Shown: positions 8,102-17,289, counted from the first letter of the stretch. The stretch is DNA of 64,000 nt from Flavobacterium sharifuzzamanii (GCF_003254585.1 NZ_QJGZ01000042.1:607004-671003); one strand, 5' to 3'. The notes: generated by a model not told the origin, from the sequence alone. Translations and numbers: made by a program.

Positions 8102-9037
8102 ATGAACAAAACAGTTTTTTATCTTTCGCAGCTTTTCCTTTTTTTACTGGCTACCCTTGCTGCGCGCTCACAATCGGGAATTTCAGGAGAATTTAAAGTC
8201 GATTATGTCCCTTTTTCTAAATATGTACGACCAATGGACAGCACAAAAACAAATGCCGAAAGCAATTTTAAAAGAGCACAGCTGGCTTTTGAAGTTCCAT
8301 TATCTTTAAAAATGGACAAATATGATCATCCAAAACTCTGGTCTGTTTTTTTTAGTGGCAGTTATGCTAAAATGGAAAACAGGAATTACAATATTCAAGA
8401 TCTTCCCGCAGCATTTCAAGGCGGATTTCCAGATGAATTGCTCAATACGCAAATTGGAGTCAAGCATTTGCGTTCCATTTCTTCTTCTTGGTCGCTGTTA
8501 ATAATGGCTTCTGTTGGTGTTTATACAGATATGGTTGAAATTAATAAAGACGATGTACTGCTTCAAGGTGGAATTCTTTTTATCAAACAATTTAATCCTA
8601 AACTTGCTTTGGGTGCGGGTCCGGTTTTAACTAATAGTTTTGGTGTGCCGATGGTTCTTCCGGGAATTTATTTTAACTGGGAGTCTACAGGAGCTTTACA
8701 TTTTAAAGTAGCTTTTCCGGAAGGTGTAGAAATTGGCTATCGAATGTCTGACACTTTTGACTTAAAAGCAGTAGCCGAAATAAGCGGAATGACAGCTGAA
8801 ACCAAAATTGGAAATAAATCTACACTACTTGGATATCAACAGATAATTGCAGGCTTAAGACCTCAGGTAAAATTTGGAAAACATTGGATTTTAGAGCCAA
8901 CTGGAGGAACTACTCTTGTTCGAAGTTTTTCGACAACAAACCGAAAAATTAAAGAAATTTTTAAGGAAAAAGATATTGCCGATCCAAGATTCACCACTAC
9001 CTTTTATGGAGCAATAGCTCTAAAATGGAAATTCTAG
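8102..9037 (+). CDS. Exported beta-barrel protein, DUF6268-like
   Basis: The 311-residue protein has a signal peptide (FYLSQLFLFLLATLAARSQ) followed by many amphipathic beta-strands, for example SGEFKVDYVPFSKY, SWSLLIMASVGVYTD and QVKFGKHWILEPTGG. It ends in a hydrophobic strand with terminal Phe (TTFYGAIALKWKF), as expected for an outer-membrane barrel. The pattern recalls the DUF6268 group, assigned from memory. Its stop lies 2 bases from the stop of the convergent LytTR regulator, so the two transcripts probably overlap. Function is unknown. Confidence 0.65.
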   Translation: MNKTVFYLSQLFLFLLATLAARSQSGISGEFKVDYVPFSKYVRPMDSTKTNAESNFKRAQLAFEVPLSLKMDKYDHPKLWSVFFSGSYAKMENRNYNIQDLPAAFQGGFPDELLNTQIGVKHLRSISSSWSLLIMASVGVYTDMVEINKDDVLLQGGILFIKQFNPKLALGAGPVLTNSFGVPMVLPGIYFNWESTGALHFKVAFPEGVEIGYRMSDTFDLKAVAEISGMTAETKIGNKSTLLGYQQIIAGLRPQVKFGKHWILEPTGGTTLVRSFSTTNRKIKEIFKEKDIADPRFTTTFYGAIALKWKF

Positions 9038-9039
9038 AG

Positions 9040-9753
9040 CTATCTGCTTAATAAGTTTTTATAGACTACCTCTTTCAATAATTCCTCACGGCGTGTTCTT
9101 GAAATAGGTAGTTCTTGTCCATTTATAAATAATCGCCCGCCAGAAACAGAATCGATATGAGTGATATTTACCAAAAATGATTTATGAATTCTAAAGAAAA
9201 TTTCTTTGGGAAGTGTTTCTTCTAATGAAATTATAGTTTGGTGAATAACAAGAACCTTATCTTTAAAATGAAGTTTAGCATAATTCTGCATTCCTTCGAT
9301 ATATAAAATATCTACCCAAGAAATTTTCTGAAATCCTTCTTCCTGACGCACATATAAAAAAGGATCCAATTGATTTTGCTTTGGAGAGTTAATCATCTGA
9401 TGCCATTGCTTAGCTTTTAACGAAGCTTGATAAAAACGCTGAAAAGTAATGGGTTTTAATAAATAGTCTACAACCTGAAGACGGTATCCGTCTAAAGCAT
9501 GCTCTGAATAAGCGGTTGTAAAAATTACCAAAGGCGGTTTTTCTAATGATTCCAGAAACTCTAATCCCGTAAGATAAGGCATATTGATATCCAGAAACAT
9601 CAAATCAATTTGCTTTTCTTGAAGGTACGAAGTCGCTTCTAATGCCGAAGCGCAAGTGCCGGCAACTTCTAGAAAATCAATTTTAGAAATAAAGTCTACG
9701 ATTCCATTTCTTGCGATAGGTTCATCATCTATAACGAGGCATTTCATGTTCAT
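9040..9753 (-). CDS. LytTR-family response regulator
   Basis: The 237-residue protein has a receiver domain (residues 3-120) with the acidic pair D9-D10, phosphoacceptor D55 in LMFLDINMP, T79 and K99 in DYLLKP. A LytTR DNA-binding domain follows (about 140-235) with VRQEEGFQKISWVDILYIEG and FFRIHKSFLVNITHIDSV. It should act with the LytS/YehU-type kinase encoded upstream at 10174-11223. The two genes are in the same order and strand but separated by a 420-base repeat-filled gap. Targets are unknown; the convergent barrel gene is a candidate only by position. Confidence 0.93.
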   Translation of the reverse strand: MNMKCLVIDDEPIARNGIVDFISKIDFLEVAGTCASALEATSYLQEKQIDLMFLDINMPYLTGLEFLESLEKPPLVIFTTAYSEHALDGYRLQVVDYLLKPITFQRFYQASLKAKQWHQMINSPKQNQLDPFLYVRQEEGFQKISWVDILYIEGMQNYAKLHFKDKVLVIHQTIISLEETLPKEIFFRIHKSFLVNITHIDSVSGGRLFINGQELPISRTRREELLKEVVYKNLLSR

Positions 9754-9830
9754 AATATTGTTTCAGTTTTTTTGTTTCACGCAGATTTGGCAGATTTAGC
9801 AGATTTTCTTTTAATCCTTTACTCTGTGTA

Positions 9831-10167
9831 ATCTGTGGCTAAAAATTTTAACGCAAAGTGCACGAAGATTTACGCAAAGTTCGCAAAGTTTTAATTTTTA
9901 TAAAGGATGTAAAGATCACTAAGTAACAAACTAAAAATTCGTGCTAATTCGTGTAATTCGTGGCTAAAATAAAATCATTTTAATCTTTATAATCTGTGGC
10001 TAAAAATTTAACCGCAAAGAACACAAAGGTTTTACGCAAAGTTTGCAAAGTTTTAATTTTTATAAAGGATGCAAAAATCACTAAGCGTTGCGGATTAAAA
10101 AATTCACGCTAATTCGTGTAATTCGTAGCTAATATAAAATCATTTTTAATCTTTATAATCTGTGGCT
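9831..10167. repeat. Tandem duplication of a ~161-166 bp repeat unit, in the gap 9754-10173
   Basis: The word ATCTGTGGCT occurs at 9831, 9992 and 10158 and marks two full units and the start of a third. Each unit carries, in order, AATCTGTGGCTAAAA, ACGCAAAGTT, GCAAAGTTTTAATTTTTATA, AAGGATG and GCTAATTCGTGTAATTCGT. Before the first unit, 9781-9806 holds GCAGATTT words of the same kind. No open frame of note is present. The array separates the kinase gene from its regulator gene. Confidence 0.85.
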
Positions 10168-10173
10168 AAAAAA

Positions 10174-11223
10174 TTATTTTAAATCTAAAACCACTTCAAC
10201 GGTAAAATCAGAAGCGGTTTTATGGATATTAAATTGATGTTTTCCTGGATATTGTATTTCCAATCTTTTCTTTACATTCTCTAGACCTAATCCCTGATTT
10301 TTAGACGGAATTTTATATTGTTCTGTATATGAGTTTTCTATTCTAAAGTTTAGTTGATAATTTATTTGTTCGCAAGACAAATGCACATATCCTTTTTGAT
10401 TTGGAAGTCGAGAAACATGTTTAAAAGCATTTTCAATCAGAGGAACCAAAAGCATTGGTGCAATTTGAAGCTGTCCGTCTTCTATATTCCATTTGCTTTT
10501 TACTTCCAATTCATTTCCCCAACGGGTTTCTTCAACAGCAATTAAATCTTTTAAGTATTTAATTTCAAGATGCAATGGCACATATTCTTTATTGCATTCA
10601 TACAATTGATAACGCAAAATATCCGAAAACTGAACCAATAAATCAGAGGCCAATTGTACATTGCTCTGCATCAAAATATGAATATGATTCAAAACATTAA
10701 ACATTAAATGCGGATTGATCTGATCCTGCAAAATCTTGATTTGAGCCTCAAGATGAACTTGCTGTAATTGCGCATGATTTCTTTCGATAACATTATGTTC
10801 CTGATAAAATCGGAGCCCGCAGGCAGTACCGCAAATCAAAATCGCTGACGGGATATTGCCGTAAAATCGAGACCATAAAAAATGAAGAGAATCTACATCT
10901 GCTTCTTCTGGATATGCTTTTCTTCTTATAGCCGAATCTGAAAAAACAATATAAATCAATGACAGACAAAATGCCAAAAGCAGTACAACAACAACGCTTT
11001 GTACTGCAAACGAACTCATTTTATTTTGTTTTAGCGCTTTGGGCAGTATAACATCACTTAAAATATGAGCTAAAATAGCAGAACAAATCAAAACTAAAAT
11101 AGCCTGAATCGTGGCCGTCAAAAAATCGTAATCTTCGATCATCTGCGCCCAAATCGTAATACCTAACAAGCTCCAAAAAAAAACTAAAAATATCCAATGT
11201 CTATTCTTATTGATTGCGATCAT
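10174..11223 (-). CDS. LytS/YehU-type sensor histidine kinase
   Basis: The 349-residue protein has four likely membrane spans in residues 10-140 and no recognised sensor domain. The His_kinase region contains QINPHLMFNVLNHI with the phosphorylated His172. An ATPase domain follows with LLVPLIENAFKH (N box) and GLGLENVKKRL (G box). It should phosphorylate the LytTR regulator downstream. Such pairs in other bacteria sense metabolites or envelope state; the signal here is unknown. Confidence 0.9.
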   Translation of the reverse strand: MIAINKNRHWIFLVFFWSLLGITIWAQMIEDYDFLTATIQAILVLICSAILAHILSDVILPKALKQNKMSSFAVQSVVVVLLLAFCLSLIYIVFSDSAIRRKAYPEEADVDSLHFLWSRFYGNIPSAILICGTACGLRFYQEHNVIERNHAQLQQVHLEAQIKILQDQINPHLMFNVLNHIHILMQSNVQLASDLLVQFSDILRYQLYECNKEYVPLHLEIKYLKDLIAVEETRWGNELEVKSKWNIEDGQLQIAPMLLVPLIENAFKHVSRLPNQKGYVHLSCEQINYQLNFRIENSYTEQYKIPSKNQGLGLENVKKRLEIQYPGKHQFNIHKTASDFTVEVVLDLK

Positions 11224-11371
11224 CTATAAATTAATTTATTGAGAAAATTTAACTCCAAAAGTAGTTCTATATTTTTTAAACAAACAGCAAAGAAGCACAA
11301 ACCGCTTACATTATAAAAATTAGTTTGATGAACTGCGTTTTTGTTTTGACCAATGGAATTTAAAAAAGCAG

Positions 11372-11448
11372 TTTAAAAATTTTCGGATATAAAATAAACC
11401 CGAAAGGTTTTAAAAATTTTCGGATATAAAATAAACCCGAAAGGTTTT
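11372..11448. repeat. 37-bp direct tandem repeat next to a palindrome
   Basis: Two copies, starting at 11372 and 11409, share TTTAAAAATTTTCGGATATA and AAATAAACCCGAAAGG with no mismatch. The second copy runs into the palindrome at 11433-11464. It looks like duplication of the left part of a terminator-like repeat. Confidence 0.8.
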
Positions 11449-11464
11449 AAAACCTTTCGGGTTT
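11433..11464 (-). terminator. Perfect 32-bp palindrome, likely terminator of the PPK2 gene
   Basis: AAACCCGAAAGGTTTT (11433-11448) is followed directly by its exact inverse complement (11449-11464). The PPK2 stop is 41 bases away on the minus strand. The T-rich arms suit termination, though there is no long T tract. Confidence 0.6.
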
Positions 11465-11505
11465 ACAAAAAATTATCAAATTGACTAATTATCTCAATTG
11501 TCCCA

Positions 11506-12384
11506 TTATTTTTCTCCTAATTCTTTCTTATACAATTCGATATTTATTGCTGTTTTTTCATCCAGCTCTGGCTCTTTAATATCCGTATGTTTTTTCATTT
11601 CTTCCCAAATAATTTTGGCTACAATATAACGTGACATTTCTTTGTCATCGGCAGGCACAATATACCATGGCGCATGTGGCGTAGAAGTTTTATTTATCGC
11701 TTCTTCATAATACTTCATATATTCATCCCAATAGCCACGTTCTTTCAAATCGCCTGGCGAAAATTTCCAATTGTGCTTTTCTTCTTCCAAACGGCGTAAC
11801 AAACGCTGACGCTGTTCTTCTTTGCTCAAATGCAGATAGAATTTCATTACAATTGTTCCATTTTGGCAAATATGCTTTTCAAAATTATTGATCTGTTCAA
11901 TTCTATTTTCCCAAAAATCAGGCGTAATATCATCGACAGAATTAATGTCTGGAAGGTTTTCGGCCAAAACATATTCAGGATGCACGCGTGTCACCAGAAC
12001 ATTTTCATAATGTGTCCTATTAAAAATAGCAAACTTTCCTTTTTCTGGCAGAGCGATATAATGACGCCACAAATAATCATGTTCCAGTTCTGCTGAAGTT
12101 GGAGTTTTAAAACTATGCACCACTACTCCACGCGGATTAAACTCCTTAAAAACTTCTCGAATCAAACTATCTTTTCCCGAAGTATCCATTCCCTGAAGAC
12201 AAATTAAAACGCTGTATTTGTTGTGCGCATACATTACGTCTTGCAAATCGCTCAATTTGGCTTGAACTTTATCTAGTTTTTCTTCTTTTTCATCGTCATT
12301 GGCTTTGACATTCAAAACAGTCGGAATTTCTTTGAGCTTTATTTTATCTACAACTTTAAAATCTTTCGGGTCTATTGATTTCAT
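11506..12384 (-). CDS. ppk2: Polyphosphate kinase 2 family (polyphosphate:nucleotide phosphotransferase)
   Basis: PPK2 enzymes move phosphate between polyphosphate and nucleotides. The 292-residue one-domain protein shows Walker A GMDTSGKD (65-72), the lid region RGVVVHSFKTPT (85-96) and a Walker B-like segment AIFNRTHYENVLVTRVHPE. In this segment Asn122 replaces the Asp of the usual FDRS form, as in many one-domain PPK2 of the nucleotide-phosphorylating type. HNWKFSPGDLKERGYWDEY and PWYIVPADDK complete the family pattern. The gene stands alone. Which nucleotide is used (AMP, ADP, GDP) cannot be read from the sequence. Confidence 0.92.
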   Translation of the reverse strand: MKSIDPKDFKVVDKIKLKEIPTVLNVKANDDEKEEKLDKVQAKLSDLQDVMYAHNKYSVLICLQGMDTSGKDSLIREVFKEFNPRGVVVHSFKTPTSAELEHDYLWRHYIALPEKGKFAIFNRTHYENVLVTRVHPEYVLAENLPDINSVDDITPDFWENRIEQINNFEKHICQNGTIVMKFYLHLSKEEQRQRLLRRLEEEKHNWKFSPGDLKERGYWDEYMKYYEEAINKTSTPHAPWYIVPADDKEMSRYIVAKIIWEEMKKHTDIKEPELDEKTAINIELYKKELGEK

Positions 12385-12427
12385 ATTTTCAAATTTTATA
12401 TCATAAATATACTACTTTTACGAAGCA

Positions 12428-12570
12428 TACTCCTGCTATCCATTGCAATACTTTTCAATAAATAGCTTTTTTCCAAAGCCATAACAAAAGCTTCCGTTGG
12501 TCGCTTTCTTATGTCAGGAAAAAATGCAATTTCTTTTCAAAGTATTTCCATTACTATCAGGGCTAGACAC
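12428..12570. repeat. Dispersed repeat ending in 'TATCAGGGCTAGACA'
   Basis: The stretch starts near CTCCTGCTATCC (12431) and ends with ATTACTATCAGGGCTAGACA. A relative at 48739-48820 starts with GCTATTTCCCGCTTTCGCC and ends in CTCTATCGGGGCTAGAGACA. Both sit in front of a plus-strand gene. The edge words match while the middles differ. Confidence 0.55.
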
Positions 12571-12610
12571 TTATTTTCAAAAGAACAATTCAAATATTTC
12601 AAAATTCATA

Positions 12611-13270
12611 ATGCCAAAACGAATTCTATTTTTATTTCTGTTTTTTGTTATCTCTATTGCAAATGCACAAACAAATCCAACAGCTACAATTGACAGTTTA
12701 GTTGACAATTACATAAAAGAACTTCAATCTAAAAAAATAGATACAATTTGTGTTTATCAAGATTACTGTATCGGATGCGTTGATACATATAATTATACAT
12801 CATTTAAAAAAGATCTTTGTTTAGAGGATTTTCCTAATTATCCCATTTATATTTTCTGGAAAGAAAGTGGAAAAACGTATGTTGATAAAATTAGTGTTTG
12901 CTTTGAATATTCAAAGACTATTTCTGAAAACACTTTTTGGGATGTCTATTTTTTAAATGAAAAAATTATTAAAAACGAAATTGTTAAAACTTACGAATAT
13001 GAAACTTTTGAAAACTCAAAAAAAATAACATATAAAATCAGCGTGGATCATTCTGGACATCAAAATTTTAAATTCATAATAAAAGATAAAATAACTACAA
13101 AAGAATTTGACAGCTTTGATTTGACAAAAATTGGATGGGATCCATCTAAACCAAACATTAATTACGATCACAATATCAACTTAAAAAGCAAACTAATTGT
13201 TGATATTCTTGAAAAAATAATTTCAGAAGCCGAAAAAAATAATACATTTAAAAAGATAAAGTCAAGATAA
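12611..13270 (+). CDS. Exported protein of unknown function
   Basis: I choose the ATG at 12611, giving 219 residues, because it opens a clear signal peptide (PKRILFLFLFFVISIANAQ). A longer reading to 12497 would run through a dispersed repeat. The mature part has four cysteines (CVYQDYCIGCVDTYN and DLCLEDF region), is rich in Lys, Asp and Tyr, and looks mixed alpha/beta. I recognise no family. The next gene begins 25 bases downstream and may be in the same operon. The gene is even poorer in GC than its neighbours, which could indicate a variable, lineage-specific gene. Confidence 0.65.
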   Translation: MPKRILFLFLFFVISIANAQTNPTATIDSLVDNYIKELQSKKIDTICVYQDYCIGCVDTYNYTSFKKDLCLEDFPNYPIYIFWKESGKTYVDKISVCFEYSKTISENTFWDVYFLNEKIIKNEIVKTYEYETFENSKKITYKISVDHSGHQNFKFIIKDKITTKEFDSFDLTKIGWDPSKPNINYDHNINLKSKLIVDILEKIISEAEKNNTFKKIKSR

Positions 13271-13295
13271 ACCAAAGACTTCAAAATAAAACTTC

Positions 13296-14132
13296 ATGGA
13301 AAAATTCACATTAGAAATACTATTTCAAATTATCGGAATCGGTTCGGCATCGGGTTTATTTTATAATAATGATGCACTTTATGTAATTGGCGACAACAGC
13401 GGATTTCTTTACGAATACAATATGCAAAATCAGCAATTGAATCAGCATGCTTTAATCGACAATCCTACACAAAATATTCCGAAAAACTTAAAACCCGATT
13501 TTGAATCGCTTACACATCATAACGATACACTTTATGTTTTTGGTTCGGGTTCTACCGAAAACCGAAACAAAATGATTGAGTTTGATTTGAAATCAAAAAC
13601 TGTTTTACAGAAGAATAATCTAGTTGATTTGTATGCTGTTATGCAGAATTTTGGCGAAATAAACCCAGAAGATTTCAATCTAGAAGGCGCTATTTTTGAT
13701 GGCGAAAACTGGTATTTATTCAATCGCGGAAATGGCGTTTCAAACAAAAACACCATTTTTACCATTCATGCCAAAAATCTAGGAGAAGAATTTGCTCTGA
13801 TTTCGGTTAATTATAAACTTCCAAAAATAAAAGGCGTTCGCTCCAGTTTTACCGATGCCATTTTAGTTGATGATAAAATCTATTTCCTTTCAACTGCCGA
13901 AGACACAAAATCAACCTACGATGACGGAGAAATCCTAGGAAGTTTCATTGGAAGAATCGATGTAAAAACCATGAAAATAGATTTTACTCAAAAAATCACC
14001 TCAACCAATAAATTTGAAGGTCTGACTTTTTACAAAAAAGAAAACAATAAAATCGAGTTTTTACTTTGCGAAGATAATGACACAGAAGTTTTAGAAACTA
14101 AGATTTATAAATTAACATTGCCTATAAAATAA
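13296..14132 (+). CDS. Beta-propeller-like protein, DUF6929-like
   Basis: The 278-residue protein has repeated blade-like motifs: DALYVIGDNSGFLYEYN, DTLYVFGSGS, NWYLFNRGNGV, KIYFLSTAEDT and EFLLCEDND. Such repeats of strands with Asp, Gly and aromatic residues suggest a small beta-propeller, and the composition recalls the DUF6929 family of Bacteroidota, from memory. No clear signal peptide is seen, so it may be cytosolic. It sits 25 bases after an exported unknown protein and 70 before a prolyl oligopeptidase. Function unknown. Confidence 0.65.
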   Translation: MEKFTLEILFQIIGIGSASGLFYNNDALYVIGDNSGFLYEYNMQNQQLNQHALIDNPTQNIPKNLKPDFESLTHHNDTLYVFGSGSTENRNKMIEFDLKSKTVLQKNNLVDLYAVMQNFGEINPEDFNLEGAIFDGENWYLFNRGNGVSNKNTIFTIHAKNLGEEFALISVNYKLPKIKGVRSSFTDAILVDDKIYFLSTAEDTKSTYDDGEILGSFIGRIDVKTMKIDFTQKITSTNKFEGLTFYKKENNKIEFLLCEDNDTEVLETKIYKLTLPIK

Positions 14133-14202
14133 AAAATGTAACTTTTTTCTTAAAACGGCGTCTTTTATACCAAACAAACCAAGATAAACCAATTTTTAAA
14201 TA

Positions 14203-16359
14203 ATGATCAGAAAAACCACTTTCGCTCTTTTACTTTTTATTACAAATCAAGTCACACAAGCTCAGTACAAATATCCTGCTACTCCTGAACGTCCTGTTGT
14301 AGATGATTATTTTGGAACAAAAATCACAGATTCTTATCGATGGATGGAAGACATGAATAGTCCCGAGGTTCAAAAATGGTTCAAAGACGAATCGGATTAT
14401 ACAAATTCTATTGTAAAAACTATTTCTGGTCGTGATGACCTTTTTAAACGAATGAAAGAAATTCAAGCTTTGGGTGGAGATCAATACGGTTTAATCAGGC
14501 AGGTTGGAGATATTTATTATTATACTAAAAACAAAAAAGATGAAAATATCGATAAATTGTACCTCCGAAAAGGTAAAAACGGAGCCGACATTTTATTGAT
14601 AGATCCTAGTACGATCAAAAAAGGGGCAACTATTACAAGTTTTATTATTAGTCCTGACAATAAAAAATTGGCAGTAACGATCTCTCAAGATGGCGCAGAA
14701 GTTTGTGATCTCCAAATTATGGATCTTGAATCGAAAAAGTTCCTTTCGGATAAACTTACACCGGTTTGGAGCGAATTCCCTTTTGAATTTACTCCAGATA
14801 GTAAGGCCATAACATATACACAAATGGTTACCCGAGACAATACTAGTGATGATTTTCTAAAAAACATGAAAGCATTATTACATATTATTGGAACAGACTC
14901 AAAAACAGATAAAATATTAGCATCAAAAGAAAACAATCCTGAATTAAATCTTCTTACTGAGCAATTTCCTAAAATCTCATTTTCCAATGATTACTCCTAT
15001 ATTATTTTAACCATTGGATCTACAAAAAGTGACGAATTATCATTTTATGCTCCATTTTCAGAACTTTCAAAACCAAAAATAAATTGGAAAACACTGATTA
15101 AATATGAAGATGAAATATCCGGAAGCCATATTATTGGAGACAAGATATTTTTTCTCACCCACAAAAATGCTCCCAATTATAAACTAGCGTACACAAGTAT
15201 AGAAAACCCTGATTTTAACAATCCTACAATTCTTATTCCGGAAAATGACAGAGTAGTACGAAGAATAAGAAAATCTAAAAATTTCATTTACTATAATTTG
15301 AGTGACGGAATCAATCAGGAAATTTTTCAAGTTAATGGCAAAACTTTAGAAACTAAAAGAGTACCGCTACCTGTAGGGTCTATTGCAGGTTATTCATTAA
15401 GTCCACGTCAGAATGATGACATGTTGTTTTTTATTGACGGCTGGGTCATTCCCTCAACCACTTATAATTATAATGGCGAAACTGGAATATTAAAAAAAGC
15501 CACCGAATTTACTTCTAGTGGTTTATATCCAGATTATACAAAAAAATTTGCTACAAAAGAAATAGAAATACCTAGTCACGATGGTGTGATGGTCCCGTTA
15601 ACCATTATGTATCCTAAAAATATAAAAATGGATGGTTCAACACCATGTTATATCACTGGTTACGGGGCTTATGGAAGCAGCGATTTCCCATATTTTGTTG
15701 GCCCCTCTTTAATGACTTTGTTAGAACAAAATGTCATTGTTGCCATTGCGCATGTACGTGGTGGTGGCGAGAAAGGAGACAAATGGCACAAGGACGGAAT
15801 GAAAGCTAAAAAACCAAATACTTGGAAAGACTTTATTGCTTGCACAGAATATTTGATAAATAAAAAATACACTTCTAAAGAAAAGCTTATAGGAAATGGA
15901 GTCAGCATGGGAGGCATCTTAATCGGAAGAGCTATTACAGAACGTCCTGACCTTTTTAAAGTAGCACTAATTGAAGTTGGAGATACTAATACCATTAGAA
16001 TGGAAACGACTACTAACGGTCCTAATCAAATACCAGAAATAGGTTCAATAAAAAATGAGGAAGATGCGAAGCACATCTTAGAAATGGACTCACAAAGCAA
16101 AGTGAAAAAAGGGGAAAAATATCCTGCAGTTTTAATTCGTACTGGTATTAACGATCCTAGAGTTACTCCTTGGGAACCAGGTAAATTTACCGCTATTTTA
16201 CAAAACTACAACAGCTCGACCAATCCGATTTTATTACATGTGAATTATGTCAATGGTCACCACTCTAGTGATTTGGATGTTACGTTTGGAGACGAAGCCG
16301 ATATGTTTGCTTTTGCCTTATGGCAAGTTGGGAACCCTAAGTTTCAAATTGCGAAATAA
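14203..16359 (+). CDS. Exported prolyl oligopeptidase (S9A family)
   Basis: This 718-residue serine peptidase should cut short proline-containing peptides in the periplasm. A signal peptide (FALLLFITNQVTQAQ) precedes a beta-propeller domain (about 80-420) and an alpha/beta-hydrolase domain (about 430-710). The catalytic triad is readable: Ser568 in GNGVSMGG, Asp651 in TGINDPRV and His686 in NGHHSSD. YRWMEDMNSPEVQKW near the N-terminus is the conserved S9A start. Length is normal for the family. It could feed peptide uptake; it shows no special link to its neighbours. Confidence 0.93.
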   Translation: MIRKTTFALLLFITNQVTQAQYKYPATPERPVVDDYFGTKITDSYRWMEDMNSPEVQKWFKDESDYTNSIVKTISGRDDLFKRMKEIQALGGDQYGLIRQVGDIYYYTKNKKDENIDKLYLRKGKNGADILLIDPSTIKKGATITSFIISPDNKKLAVTISQDGAEVCDLQIMDLESKKFLSDKLTPVWSEFPFEFTPDSKAITYTQMVTRDNTSDDFLKNMKALLHIIGTDSKTDKILASKENNPELNLLTEQFPKISFSNDYSYIILTIGSTKSDELSFYAPFSELSKPKINWKTLIKYEDEISGSHIIGDKIFFLTHKNAPNYKLAYTSIENPDFNNPTILIPENDRVVRRIRKSKNFIYYNLSDGINQEIFQVNGKTLETKRVPLPVGSIAGYSLSPRQNDDMLFFIDGWVIPSTTYNYNGETGILKKATEFTSSGLYPDYTKKFATKEIEIPSHDGVMVPLTIMYPKNIKMDGSTPCYITGYGAYGSSDFPYFVGPSLMTLLEQNVIVAIAHVRGGGEKGDKWHKDGMKAKKPNTWKDFIACTEYLINKKYTSKEKLIGNGVSMGGILIGRAITERPDLFKVALIEVGDTNTIRMETTTNGPNQIPEIGSIKNEEDAKHILEMDSQSKVKKGEKYPAVLIRTGINDPRVTPWEPGKFTAILQNYNSSTNPILLHVNYVNGHHSSDLDVTFGDEADMFAFALWQVGNPKFQIAK

Positions 16360-16457
16360 TAGGACTTTGCGAATCTTTGTGTTATTGCTTTATTACGAAG
16401 ATTCGCAAAGTTTTTTATATAGATTCTCTAAATCATAAAAAAAACATATTCCTGTTA

Positions 16458-17135
16458 ATGAAACAGCTCTACAAAATCATATTCATTCTATTTTTTATCA
16501 GCCTTAAAATTTATTCTCAAAAGCAAGAAGCTATAATCTATTTTAAAGACGGAGACTCTATTGAAGGATACGCTTATCTCAAATTCAATAAAATAAAATT
16601 TAAGGTTGCTCCAGAAGACAAACCCGATACTTGGGATGAAGAATTTGTTAAAAAAATTAAGTTTGTAGATTTTGGCTTTACAAGAACTTTCGAATATGTA
16701 AAACTAAATTCTTTGGACAAACCTAAACTGGTAGAAATTATTACCCAAGGAGAAGCGACTTTATACAAAAAACTTGGATCAGATTTTAGTCTTGTTGATA
16801 AAATTTATAATCCATACGATGACCGTCCGACAAGTTCTGGAACTACAAACTTAAATCCAGACTTTAAATCTCAATTAAGTTCAGATATGCAGCTGCAACC
16901 ATCTAACCCTTATGGGAATTTACCAGACCCCTCCGTATTTTATTATGTCAAAAAACAAAAAGACAAATATCCAACGTGTTTAAACTGCGGCGTCATAAAT
17001 GCTTGGCGAAAAAACACTTCAAAAGTCTTTGCTGACTGCGATTTTATCGTCAAAAAACTGAAAAGCGATAAATGGATTTTCGAAGACATTAAAGAAATCG
17101 TAGAATTTTATAATGATGTTTGCTTAGGAGAATGA
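16458..17135 (+). CDS. Exported protein of unknown function
   Basis: The ATG at 16458 gives 225 residues and a good signal peptide (KQLYKIIFILFFISLKIYSQ). A longer frame from 16377 would add an unlikely head. The first part (AIIYFKDGDSIEGYAYLKFNK) resembles the strand-rich start of exported Bacteroidota proteins that respond to or bind surface ligands. The C-terminal part contains CLNCG (a CxxC pair) and two further cysteines. The central stretch is rich in Pro, Ser and Asn and probably flexible. I know no named family. Confidence 0.65.
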   Translation: MKQLYKIIFILFFISLKIYSQKQEAIIYFKDGDSIEGYAYLKFNKIKFKVAPEDKPDTWDEEFVKKIKFVDFGFTRTFEYVKLNSLDKPKLVEIITQGEATLYKKLGSDFSLVDKIYNPYDDRPTSSGTTNLNPDFKSQLSSDMQLQPSNPYGNLPDPSVFYYVKKQKDKYPTCLNCGVINAWRKNTSKVFADCDFIVKKLKSDKWIFEDIKEIVEFYNDVCLGE

Positions 17136-17149
17136 TTACAATCAGACGC

Positions 17150-17210
17150 ACTGCAATGCTTTTTTACAATAAAAACTTTGAACCTTTGTAACTTTGTAAC
17201 TTTGACCCTA
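17150..17210. repeat. Repeat words of the 'CTTTGAACCTTTG' family
   Basis: AACTTTGAACCTTTGTAACT followed by TTGTAACTTTGACCCT lies between the unknown protein and the sigma-factor gene. It is of the same word family as 3341-3533 and 29358-29537. Confidence 0.5.
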
Positions 17211-17289
17211 AAAAAATATTTTAATATTTTTTCACCCCCGTCCCAACCTTTTTATCTTTTTTACTCTCTATACAAGAAAGACAACAATT

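Noticed and set aside
9831..10167. CRISPR array
   Set aside because: There are only two to three long units of about 164 bases that are duplicates throughout, with no unique spacers, and no cas genes in the window.
12497..12610. Longer start for the exported protein at 12611
   Set aside because: The extra 38 residues are encoded by a dispersed repeat and would bury the signal peptide.
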